This document shows, one piece after another, positions 23,068-33,700 of a DNA stretch of 64,000 nucleotides. Position numbers and translations under genes: made by a program. Source of the stretch: Bolinopsis microptera (Eukaryota > Ctenophora > Tentaculata > Lobata > Bolinopsidae); NCBI RefSeq assembly GCF_026151205.1, contig NC_087079.1, forward strand, positions 744,001 to 808,000, in the 5' to 3' direction. A model generated the notes under the pieces. That model made no database searches. It saw only the letters and a program-made list of their open reading frames with translations, and was not told the DNA's origin. Each line of letters opens with the position of its first letter. Positions within the stretch are counted from its first letter, which is position 1.

Positions 23068-23130
23068 GGAGACCTAATCAAGTACAAGTAAGTCTTAACC
23101 TATTACATTACATTGCATTACATAAATACA

Positions 23131-23456
23131 CACGAACAGCTGGCATACTATAACATATTTGAGCATTATATCCACACATAATGATGTCACATGCTGCACT
23201 ATTACTAGGTTGTATTAAAGATAGTAACATATTGCCACTTGCCAGTAGCATATTGCCAGTTGCATATTGCCAGTAGTATATTGACTACTGGCAACTATTA
23301 TTTACAATAACTGCTGAGTCACAACATTGAGTCTGCCTATGTTAGCTACCTACCTAGTACCTACTGTTACACTGTTACACTGTTACACTGTTACACTGTT
23401 ACACCTCTGTTGCTGACAGTAACTTGACACTGTTAATAACAGACGGCAGTTTATTA
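23131..23456. other. Short unique and simple-repeat intronic DNA
   Basis: It contains a CTGTTACA tandem stretch near 23366-23403 and a cluster of TATTGCCAGT phrases near 23235-23290. No gene was seen. Confidence 0.5.
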
Positions 23457-24859
23457 ACAGTGTCGGGGGGGATGCAACGTCAATTAATGTCAATTAAGGG
23501 GGGGGGGGTCAATGGGTATTTTTTTGTGAAACTTGATTTCGAGATAGTAGTTGACCAACAAACTAGGACCAGTGACCGAACTTTTGAGGGGGTCCCGGAC
23601 CCCAACCGCCAAACGGTGCGCGCAGGGCAGCCACGCCCATATTTGGTCCAAATTAGGCCCAATTTAGCCAAATACCCTGAACATGCCCAAAACCCAGGTT
23701 TATGGTGCTCTACTTGTAGCTAGTGGTCTCCTGAACTCGTATATGAAATTTCATCAAGATTGGACAAAAAATGACTGAGTTATGAGCCAAAAACCATATG
23801 CCCATATTTGGGCATACGCACCAAATTTGGTAGATTTCGTGCCATAAATTGGTCAAATATCAATATTTTTGGATGAGACTTACTTTATATGAAAGGTAAG
23901 CCTAAACTACATATTCTCTGTAAGTTATAGCTTTATATCTGTTTAAATGTGGATACTAAGGCGAAAAAACCACAAAAAATGAACTAAATTGCCCATATCT
24001 CGGTTCGCGATATTCGCGGAATTGATCTCACCAAAATTGTAACAACTCAATCAGTTTTCAAAATTTTTGCATGAAATTTTTGAAATCGACTCGAAATCGC
24101 ATTTCGACCTTATTTTAAGAACGGATTTTTGATTTAGGCCTCAAAAAAAATTTGGCGGCCAAATTCCAAAATTATATTACAGAAATTCAGAATTTGGCCG
24201 CCAAATTTTTTTTGAGGCCTAAATCAAAAATCCGTTCTTAAAATAAGGTCGAAATGCGATTTCGAGTCGATTCCAAAAATTTCATGCAAAAATTTTGAAA
24301 ACTGATTGAGTTGTTACAATTTTGGTGAGATCAATTCCGCGAATATCGCGAACCGAGATATGGGCAATTTAGTTCATTTTTTGTGGTTTTTTCGCCTTAG
24401 TATCCACATTTAAACAGATATAAAGCTATAAATTACAGAGAATATGTAGTTTAGGCTTACCTTTCATATAAAGTAAGTTTCATTCAAAAATATTGATATT
24501 TGACCAATTTATGGGACGAAATCTACCAAATTTGGTGCGTATGCCCAAATATGGGCATATGGTTTTTGGCTCATAACTCAGTCATTTTTTGTCCAATCTT
24601 GATGAAATTTCGTATACGAGTTCAGGAGACCACTAGCTACAAGTAGAGCACCATAAACCTGGGTTTGGGGCATGTACAGGGTATTTGGCTAAATTGGGCC
24701 TAATTTGGACCAAATATGGGCGTGGCTGCCCTGCGCGCACCGTTTGGCGGTTGGGGTCCGGGACCCCCTCAAAAGTTCGGTCACTGGTCCTAGTTTGTTG
24801 GTCAACTGCTATCTCGAAATCAAGTTTCACAAAAAAATACCCATTGGCCCCCCCCCTTA

Positions 24860-24916
24860 ATGTCAATTAATGTCAATTAATGTCAATTAATGTCAATTAA
24901 TGTCAATTAATGTCAA
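24860..24916. repeat. TGTCAATTAA decamer tandem repeat
   Basis: Five to six consecutive copies lie just inside the right arm of the palindrome. The same decamer is present in the element termini and again at 25463-25535. Confidence 0.9.
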
Positions 24917-25462
24917 TGTCAGTTTTGCAAAATTTTGGAATACTGACATTAATTGACACGATATTTTTCGACCAGAGATTATGTAGTTCTACCATATTTT
25001 TAGCACTTTAGAACGTTTATATCATCAATTTATTCACTACTATCACATATGGAAATGTGAAATGTGAAAAAATTCAGATCATTAAACAATAAAACTAAAA
25101 TAATACGGTTTTCCGAAATTTGATTTTCTTAAATGGGCGTGGCCATCCAAGGGCGTGGTTCTCAACATCATCAGAACTTAAAACCCACATTAAACGAAAT
25201 GCCTTCATGACATTTATTTTTGAATAACGAATCTTAAACAGCTAACATTACTCCTTCATACTAAAAAAGCCGATTCTAGATATTTTACCTGTATAAGAAA
25301 CCAATAAAATATGGGCGGTCTTTGAACCTAAGGATCAACAGATAAGAACATACTCATAATTATTCAAGGACATTTTGTTTTTTTGAACCGGTCTAACTAC
25401 ATAGATGTGAATATCTTGAATATTTATCGAATACAGTAATGATCATCTCAAATTTCAAGACA

Positions 25463-25535
25463 AATTAATGTCAATTAATGTCAATTAATGTCAATTAATG
25501 TCAATTAATGTCAATTAATGTCAATTAATGTCAAT
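25463..25535. repeat. TGTCAATTAA decamer tandem repeat, second block
   Basis: About seven consecutive copies occur near the right end of the fold-back element, followed by TGTCAGTTTGGGGTTT and the terminal repeat. Confidence 0.9.
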
Positions 25536-25598
25536 GTCAGTTTGGGGTTTTTATGGAATACTGACATTAATTGACGTTGCATCCCCCCCCACAGTGTC

Positions 25599-27100
25599 AA
25601 CTGAGTTTACTGTTCATTACAACTTACAAATAGCTCGTACTCAAGGTAAGGTACTCAGCTATCAGCTGATATGTTATGTGAGGTATTTCACTGTACTTTT
25701 GAGTTTTGACTTTCGAGTTACGGTTTTGACCTCAGTCCTCATAACATGACGACACATTATTTAAAGGAAGGTGATCTTATTTTACTTGGTCCTATTATTA
25801 CGTCACCTCCTAATTCAATATACAGACACACACTCCTTATAGAGAGAAGGTACATACTGTAATAATAGAGGGTACATTCTATTTCTACACTAGAATACTG
25901 GGATGTTCGCTACAAATATGTCTGATTTAATCGCTACACGTTACAAGTGATCTGTTTCCTTCTTCAGGTGATCTCACTGCAGAGTACAGAGTACTACACA
26001 CTACATACTACACACTAGTCACTACACACTACATATAATAGTGTGTATAAGTTACACTGAGAGTAGCTTCATGAGGAGTTCATAATGCAGTATATAGGAC
26101 AGTGGCGTAACCATGGTAACGAGTGTATAGGACAGTGGCGTAACCATGGTAACGAGCGTACAGGGCAGTGGCGTAACCATGGTAACGCTCCGTTTTGGCG
26201 CCCATTGCACCCCCTTTTGGTGCCCTTTCCTCCTATACCATGCCAGTGGGCCTCACTGCTATAGGATCTGATAGTGAACACACCCTATTAGAGATGTGAA
26301 ATAACAGATAACACTGACTGAGAGATAACTGTCAGTACACTGTTTATTCTAACTAGTACTGACAGTAACAGATTAGTTATATAACAGGGTCCTAGCTATA
26401 AGGATCCTGTTAGGCGACTCTAACTAGTACTGACAGGGTACTCTTAGTAGTGCAGAGTGAGACTAATCAGTATTATAATATAGGGAGTGTAATGGTTACT
26501 ATGGTTACTTACAATAATAAGGGCGTATAATCAGTAGGTCTGACACGTTACCTGACAGATTACAAGATCTCTTCTACACTCTACAGTGTAGAGTACACAT
26601 GTCACACACTGGAGATATCTGATAATATCTTGGTTAACAGCCGACCTTATCATATGTGTAGTACACATGTACACATGTACACAACCTTATCATGTGTACA
26701 TTGTGTACATCCCTCACTGAGATGATCTGTTATATCCTGATAGTATCATCCCTGGTGTGTAACTAACTTGTGTCAGACAGATGAGTTAACACTACACTCA
26801 GCAGTAACAGACAGATGAGTTGTCGGGGTCGAAAGCGTACAGCCCAGGGAGGGACACGGGTCACCTGGCCCGCTGGAAGTTGAAGAGAGGGACACACCTG
26901 GCCCGCTCAGAGTTGATCCTCAAACATTGGAAGGTTTGAAAATCTTGAAACTTAGATATTCCGACAAAATGAAGTTAAATATTATGCTCGATTTATAACT
27001 TTGAATATTATTATTATCTGTTGAGTGTTGAGATCTCCAGTGCAGTGTGCAACAAACAGGCTACCCTTAAAGGGTTCAACTCACTTCAATACATCTCTAA
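25599..27100. other. Intronic unique sequence
   Basis: No gene was recognised. Short simple duplications occur (TACACACTA near 26000-26030; three 33-bp units at 26099-26190, listed separately). A GGACAC..CTGGCCCGCT phrase is repeated at about 26851-26912. Confidence 0.5.
26099..26190. repeat. 33-bp triplicate containing AACCATGGTAAC
   Basis: Three units of ACAGTGGCGTAACCATGGTA plus ACGAGTGTATAGG are followed by CTCCGTTTTGGCGCCC. CAGTGGCGTAAC-like strings are common at transposon ends in animals, but no partner end was found. Confidence 0.75.
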
Positions 27101-27102
27101 CC

Positions 27103-27155
27103 TAACCCCCCCCCCCCCCCCCCCTTAACCTACCTCCTCCCCCCCCCCCCCCCAG
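27103..27155. repeat. Poly-C tracts
   Basis: Two C homopolymers of roughly 20 and 15 bases are separated by TTAACCTACCTCCT. They lie just ahead of the 41-bp array. Lengths are unreliable. Confidence 0.85.
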
Positions 27156-27189
27156 TTACGTGACAGCGGTACTGCAACTAACACACGTG

Positions 27190-27930
27190 ACACATGTTAT
27201 CAACCTCTGTTACTATTACAGAGTTAGTAAGCACATGTTCTCTACCTCAGTTACTATTACAGAGTTAGTATGCACATGTTCTCTACCTCAGTTACTATTA
27301 CAGAGTTAGTATGCACATGTTCTCTACCTCAGTTACTATTACAGAGTTAGTAAGCACATGTTCTCTACCTCAGTTACTATTACAGAGTTAGTAAGCACAT
27401 GTTATCAACCTCAGTTACTATTACAGAGTTAGTAAGCACATGTTACCAACCTCAGTTACTATTACAGAGTTAGTAAGCACATGTTATCAACCTCAGTTAC
27501 TATTACAGAGTTAGTAAGCACATGTTACCAACCTCAGTTACTATTACAGAGTTAGTAAGCACATGTTATCAACCTCAGTTACTATTACAGAGTTAGTAAG
27601 CACATGTTCCCAACCTCAGTTACTATTACAGAGTTAGTAAGCACATGTTATCAACCTCAGTTACTATTACAGAGTTAGTAAGCACATGTTCTCAGCCTCA
27701 GTTACTATTACAGAGTTAGTAAGCACATGTTCTCAGCCTCAGTTACTATTACAGAGTTAGTAAGCACATGTTATCAACCTCAGTTACTATTACAGAGTTA
27801 GTAAGCACATGTTCTCAGCCTCAGTTACTATTACAGAGTTAGTAAGCACATGTTCTCAGCCTCAGTTACTATTACAGAGTTAGTAAGCACATGTTCTCTA
27901 CCTCAGTTACTATTACAGAGTTAGTATGCA
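27190..27930. repeat. 41-bp tandem array
   Basis: About 18 units of TTACTATTACAGAGTTAGTA plus AGCACATGTT plus CTCWACCTCAG occur. Variation is concentrated in the CTCT/ATCA/CTCA/ACCA block. On the plus strand the core ATTACAG|AG|TTAGTAAG looks like an acceptor followed by a weak donor, but no exon was found beside it. Confidence 0.9.
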
Positions 27931-28414
27931 GTATGTAACTACCAGACCTGCCGTCCTCTTCATGTTTATTACAACAAGAGAGTGGGTTTTACATAATATT
28001 CAGTATAATTAGTGCACACTGGAAGTGAACAAGAACCTCTTCCCTGTAAACCACCCTGCTTAATATAGCCCTGATAGAGCAGACTATATACCTTAATACT
28101 GAACCAATACCCCGCGCTAGGGTTATATATTAGGTATAGAGCAGCTCTATACCTAATATACTTAATACTGTACCCCGCGCTAGGGTTAGGGGGTGTTTAT
28201 ACTCTATACTCTACTTTATAGTGTTTCTCTCAGACTAAATCAGGGGAAACCTTACTTCCCCTTTTGTTCACGTCCTTACAATCCCTCTAGAGAATTAAGT
28301 GTTTCAACAGTCAACCCATTGTCTCGTCAATGGCTGGTTCCAATGTGACTGTGTCTTTACGGGGGAGGGGGGGGGAGGGGGGAGGCCGGGGTGGGGGGTG
28401 TACACTGTACCACT
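27931..28414. other. Intronic unique sequence with short duplications
   Basis: The phrase CCCCGCGCTAGGGTTA occurs twice (about 28111 and 28174) with repeated CTATACCTAATATA text between. A G-rich tract is at 28360-28400. No gene was seen. Confidence 0.5.
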
Positions 28415-28736
28415 GGGAGACTTTGGGACCGGAAACTGATCCGGCCCCCAAAGAGGGGTCAGATCACGTCACCAATTAGTGACGTATAATTAGTGATGTG
28501 ATCCATGGATTGAATTTAATTGACATAGAAATGGGCTAGATCTGGGGTAGAGTTCACATGTCAATTCTGTAAATCATAGCTGTACATTAAGAAGTAAACA
28601 TGATCTGACTGCTCGAGTCGTAGATCACATAAGGGACGGGAGCTCTTGCTAAAGGGGGGGGGGGTTCTCGTATCAAGGATGTGAGACGTACGTGTCAAAG
28701 GCATGCAAGGGGAGTGAGCCGATCTAGTGTTCTAGG

Positions 28737-28744
28737 TATAAATA
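28737..28744 (+). promoter_or_regulatory. TATA-box-like sequence before the MULE ORF
   Basis: TATAAATA lies about 90 bp upstream of the ORF start codon, inside the element. It is a plausible core promoter. There is no other support. Confidence 0.4.
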
Positions 28745-28832
28745 TTGGGCGATAGAAGGTAGTAGTATCGCATTCTATCAACAGTTATGCCTACCTTCTC
28801 CAAGTAAACCAGACGCTACCAGGCTACCTAAT

Positions 28833-29429
28833 ATGGAATCCCTTCTGCCTCCGGATCTGCCCAACATACCGAGTCGAAGACTTCTCTTGAATTCGTTCGT
28901 CCTCCCAGCTGAGAGAGCCGCAAGGCTGGTTGCTTTTTTAGCTTTTGTCCCAGTAGCTGATGTTGAGGAGGCTTTCTTTGAAATAACTTTCTACATCCAA
29001 TCTAACTATCCTGAGTTGATGGTTGTAGTGAATTATTTCGAGAAAACCTACTTAGGGTCAGCCATTGTAGACAGTGAGGTGAGGGTTCCTCCCACATATC
29101 CTTTAGAGTTCTGGAATCATTTCGCCAGTATTCTTCAGGATCCGGAGTTCCCTCGGACCTCTAACATGGTCGAGGGGTTTCACAGAGGTTTCAAAACCCG
29201 AGTGAATCGCCCAAAGCCCTCTGTTCAAGAATATTTTCGTGCTATCAAGGAGCAACAGGTTGTTACAGATTATCATCTGGATCGGCTTGCTGTTGGAAAG
29301 ACTCCTTCCAAAAAGAAGAGGATTTCCAGCAGTATTCTGTACGACCTTTGTTCCTTCTACACGACATACCCAACAAATATTGAGTACTTGTTCGCTGTTG
29401 CGAAATACTTTGGTAATAATATTGAGTAA
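28833..29429 (+). CDS. Truncated MULE-type transposase C-terminal protein
   Basis: An intact 198-codon ORF runs from ATG to TAA. Its second half matches the C-terminal part of MULE-type transposases found in many invertebrate proteins: LAFVPVADVEEAF, VNYFEKTYLGS, PPTYPLEFWNHF, FPRTSNMVEGFHRGF (corresponding to the usual PRTNN.VEGWH..F), then SVQEYFRAIKEQQ. The N-terminal DDE catalytic core is missing, so it cannot transpose by itself. The frame has no stop although the element is short. It could be a repressor-like relic, a recent deletion derivative or an exapted protein. Confidence 0.75.
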   Translation: MESLLPPDLPNIPSRRLLLNSFVLPAERAARLVAFLAFVPVADVEEAFFEITFYIQSNYPELMVVVNYFEKTYLGSAIVDSEVRVPPTYPLEFWNHFASILQDPEFPRTSNMVEGFHRGFKTRVNRPKPSVQEYFRAIKEQQVVTDYHLDRLAVGKTPSKKKRISSSILYDLCSFYTTYPTNIEYLFAVAKYFGNNIE

Positions 29430-29725
29430 TTTGTTGTATTCTGAAGTATTATATTATTAATCGATTTAACATTTTATAGCCAGCCAATACATTGTCTCAA
29501 TTTAAAACAATATGTTCATTTCTTAATTTGTAGCTTCTATGTACAGAGTTGTCATATGAACTCTACCCCAGATCTAGCCCATTTCTAGGTCAATTATATT
29601 CAATCCATGGATCACATCACTAATTATGCGCCACAAGCTTCAAGCTTGCATGTTAATTACTTGATGACGTATATGGTGCAGTGGATCATATCACTCCGGC
29701 CCCAAAGTCTGGCAGCCCACTGTAC

Positions 29726-30419
29726 CCCCGTCTTTACTAAGGGGGATCTGTTTTACAAGCTCCCCCTTCTGGCCTTCTTAGGCTAGTTATATTATATATA
29801 TGTGCAGAGTGCTGCAAGTAACACGTGTTAGTATTACTACGTACTCCCTATCTTCCTGTGCAGTACGAATAACACGTACTTCCTGTACAGTATGAGTAAT
29901 ACAACATAACTACTTACAAAGTAACAAAGTGACACAATACAGCCCTTATCTTACACATATTGTCTACACTAATTACTAAATTATATAGACAATACTTTCA
30001 TTAAGCGCAGATAGGTAGCCTGCAGTGCACTATTGTCCAATATCCGCGGTAACCCATAAAGTATCCATAGTAACCTATACAGTATCCATAGTAACCCATA
30101 CAGTATCTCCAAATAAAGGGCTTACATTATCTTAGGTTGCAGCACACATATAGTTGAAAATAATATTTCAAAACAATTTGTATTATATTGTAGTTAAACT
30201 AACTGAGTAGGTTAAGTAAGGGTGTAGTGAAGGTGCTATCTATCTGACACCCTGTTACTAAAGTAGAGGCTATTAAATAAAAGCCGCCCGTCTCTAACAA
30301 TTGTTATTATAAAAGTGGAGTGTTGTTAACTTAACAGGTGCTATACCTATAACAGGTTAAGTGTAACTCAGTCAGATTATTATATCATCACATTTTAGAG
30401 GAGGAATAGGTATGATCTA
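29726..30419. other. Intronic unique sequence
   Basis: No gene was seen. A CAGTATCCATAGTAACC-type phrase recurs three times at about 30057-30110. Confidence 0.5.
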
Positions 30420-30470
30420 ACACGTGACCATGGTAACACGTGACCATGGTAACACGTGACCATGGTAACT
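30420..30470. repeat. 17-bp triplicate AACACGTGACCATGGT
   Basis: Three consecutive copies of ACACGTGACCATGGTAA occur, each containing a CACGTG E-box core and a CCATGG palindrome. Any regulatory role is speculative. Confidence 0.8.
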
Positions 30471-30692
30471 GATTGAGCAACAAGTGGTGACGTGATGCTA
30501 CTCAAAACACACGGAAACATGACACGGCTAACTACTACTGTAGTGTTACAGCTCTATAATTATACCGACAGATTCCTCCCCGAACCAAGTTACATTACAA
30601 ATGTGGTTTCTAGTAAGCAACAAGACAACACAATACACATGCTCGTTAAATAGGAAACTAAAATGCTGCTATTGAAATAAAGGGGCTCTAAC

Positions 30693-30777
30693 CAGAGAAG
30701 TTAGCAAGCATTGGGGGCGCTGAGGGGCTGACATCGAACTGGTCGTAGGGAGGCGGCTCCATCATCTGGCTAGCTCT
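30693..30777 (-). CDS. Alpha-arrestin, penultimate exon (first PPxY)
   Basis: This is an 85-nt exon: phase 0 at the acceptor (TATCCCTCAG), phase 1 at the donor (TCTG|GTTAGA). It reads RASQMMEPPPYDQFDVSPS and ends PPMLANFS plus one base. PPPY is the first PPxY WW-domain ligand; the second is in the exon at 10044-10204. Reading through the weak GTT-type donor would hit TAG at once, giving a shorter isoform with only one PPxY. The acceptor is contiguous with the 43-bp satellite. Confidence 0.85.
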
Positions 30778-30780
30778 CTG

Positions 30781-33700
30781 AGGGATACAGTGTTACATTA
30801 CGTATTACTTATCACGTAACACTAGGGATACAGTGTTACATTACGTATTACTTATCACGTAACACTAGGGATACAGTGTTACATTACGTATTACTTATCA
30901 CGTAACACTAGGGATACAGTGTTACATTACGTATTACTTATCACGTAACATTAGGGATACAGTGTTACATTACGTATTACTTATCACTAACACTAGGGAT
31001 ACAGTGTTACATTACGTATTACTTATCACTAACACTAGGGATACAGTGTTACATTACGTATTACTTATCACATAACACTAGGGATACAGTGTTACATTAC
31101 GTATTACTTATCTCAACACTAGGGATACAGTGTTACATTACGTATTACTTATCACGTAACACTAGGGATACAGTGTTACATTACGTATTACTTATCACGT
31201 AACACTAGGGATACAGTGTTACATTACGTATTACTTATCACGTAACACTAGGGATACAGTGTTACATTACGTATTACTTATCACGTAACACTAGGGATAC
31301 AGTGTTACATTACGTATTACTTATCACGTAACACTAGGGATACAGTGTTACATTACGTATTACTTATCACGTAACACTAGGGATACAGTGTTACATTACG
31401 TATTACTTATCACATAACACTAGGGATACAGTGTTACATTACGTATTACTTATCACGTAACACTAGGGATACAGTGTTACATTACGTATTACTTATCACG
31501 TAACACTAGGGATACAGTGTTACATTACGTATTACTTATCACGTAACATTAGGGATACAGTGTTACATTACGTATTACTTATCACGTAACACTAGGGATA
31601 CAGTGTTACATTACGTATTACTTATCACGTAACACTAGGGATACAGTGTTACATTACGTATTACTTATCACGTAACACTAGGGATACAGTGTTACATTAC
31701 GTATAACTTATCACGTAACACTAGGGATACAGTGTTACATTACGTATTACTTATCACATAACACTAGGGATACAGTGTTACATTACGTATTACTTATCAC
31801 GTAACACTAGGGATACAGTGTTACATTACGTATTACTTATCACGTAACACTAGGGATACAGTGTTACATTACGTATTACTTATCACGTAACACTAGGGAT
31901 ACAGTGTTACATTACGTATTACTTATCACGTAACACTAGGGATACAGTGTTACATTACGTATTACTTATCACATAACATCAGGGATACAGTGTTACATTA
32001 CGTATTACTTATCACATAACACTAGGGATACAGTGTTACATTACGTATTACTTATCACGTAACACTAGGGATACAGTGTTACATTACGTATTACTTATCA
32101 CGTAACACTAGGGATACAGTGTTACATTACGTATTACTTATCACGTAACATCAGGGATACAGTGTTACATTACGTATTACTTATCACATAACACTAGGGA
32201 TACAGTGTTACATTACGTATTACTTATCACGTAACACTAGGGATACAGTGTTACATTACGTATTACTTATCACGTAACACTAGGGATACAGTGTTACATT
32301 ACGTATTACTTATCACGTAACATCAGGGATACAGTGTTACATTACGTATTACTTATCACATAACACTAGGGATACAGTGTTACATTACGTATTACTTATC
32401 ACATAACATCAGGGATACAGTGTTACATTACGTATTACTTATCACGTAACACTAGGGATACAGTGTTACATTACATATTACTTATCACGTAACATCAGGG
32501 ATACAGTGTTACATTACGTATTACTTATCACGTAACATCAGGGATACAGTGTTACATTACGTATTACTTATCACATAACACTAGGGATACAGTGTTACAT
32601 TACGTATTACTTATCACGTAACACTAGGGATACAGTGTTACATTACGTATTACTTATCACATAACATCAGGGATACAGTGTTACATTACGTATTACTTAT
32701 CACATAACACTAGGGATACAGTGTTACATTACGTATTACTTATCACATAACACTAGGGATACAGTGTTACATTACGTATTACTTATCACGTAACACTAGG
32801 GATACAGTGTTACATTACGTATTACTTATCACGTAACACTAGGGATACAGTGTTACATTACGTATTACTTATCACGTAACATCAGGGATACAGTGTTACA
32901 TTACGTATTACTTATCACATAACATCAGGGATACAGTGTTACATTACGTATTACTTATCACATAACACTAGGGATACAGTGTTACATTACGTATTACTTA
33001 TCACGTAACACTAGGGATACAGTGTTACATTACGTATTACTTATCACGTAACACTAGGGATACAGTGTTACATTACGTATTACTTATCACGTAACACTAG
33101 GGATACAGTGTTACATTACGTATTACTTATCACGTAACACTAGGGATACAGTGTTACATTACGTATTACTTATCACATAACACTAGGGATACAGTGTTAC
33201 ATTACGTATTACTTATCACGTAACACTAGGGATACAGTGTTACATTACGTATTACTTATCACGTAACATCAGGGATACAGTGTTACATTACGTATTACTT
33301 ATCACGTAACACTAGGGATACAGTGTTACATTACGTATTACTTATCACGTAACACTAGGGATACAGTGTTACATTACGTATTACTTATCACATAACATCA
33401 GGGATACAGTGTTACATTACGTATTACTTATCACGTAACACTAGGGATACAGTGTTACATTACGTATTACTTATCACATAACATCAGGGATACAGTGTTA
33501 CATTACGTATTACTTATCACGTAACACTAGGGATACAGTGTTACATTACGTATTACTTATCACGTAACACTAGGGATACAGTGTTACATTACGTATTACT
33601 TATCACATAACACTAGGGATACAGTGTTACATTACGTATTACTTATCACGTAACACTAGGGATACAGTGTTACATTACGTATTACTTATCACATAACATC

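Larger units (their letters stand above)
19645..23130 (+). mobile_element. Non-LTR retrotransposon (LINE), 5'-truncated, interrupted
   Basis: A degenerate ORF encodes the region downstream of where an endonuclease would be, then reverse transcriptase and a C-terminal domain. No APE endonuclease motifs were found upstream, so the copy is 5'-truncated or its start is lost in the poorly resolved sequence. A short tandem GTAGGATATT repeat precedes it (19645-19687). It ends after the stop codon with an ATTACATTACATTGCATTACAT-type simple tail, typical of CR1/jockey-like clades that lack poly-A. The exact clade is not assigned. A 1083-bp hAT-like element is inserted at 20559. Confidence 0.85.
23465..25590. 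mobile_element. 2.1 kb fold-back TIR element with 8-bp target duplication
   Basis: The terminal inverted repeat starts with a G run followed by ATGCAACGTCAATTAATGTC and is found inverted at 25563-25590. The 8-bp direct repeat ACAGTGTC flanks it exactly (23457-23464 and 25591-25598). Most of the left two thirds is a near-perfect palindrome with arms of about 665 bp (23499-24160 and 24190-24857), centred near 24178. The right third (24930-25460) is unique AT-rich DNA. Runs of the 10-mer TGTCAATTAA flank that third (24860-24915 and 25463-25535). No transposase was seen. Confidence 0.85.
28415..29725 (+). mobile_element. Short MULE-like (Mutator-like) element
   Basis: Long imperfect terminal inverted repeats flank one ORF. 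The inner part at about 28481-28565, containing AATTAGTGATGTGATCCATG and GGGCTAGATCTGGGGTAGAG, is inverted at about 29555-29630. An outer block, AGACTTTGGGACCGGA (28418-28433), is inverted as TCCGGCCCCAAAGTCT at about 29696-29711. TIRs over 100 bp and the encoded transposase C-terminus fit a Mutator-like element with an internal deletion. A target duplication could not be fixed. Confidence 0.75.

Noticed and set aside
27190-27930. CRISPR-like array at the 41-bp repeat
   Set aside because: The variable block is 4 bp only and is shared among units, so there are no spacers.
30693-30704. TAG at 30690-30692 as the true end of the arrestin protein
   Set aside because: A donor just before it (G|GTTAGA, phase 1) joins in frame to an exon at 10044-10204 that carries a second PPxY and a proper C-terminus. 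The stop is kept only as a possible alternative isoform.
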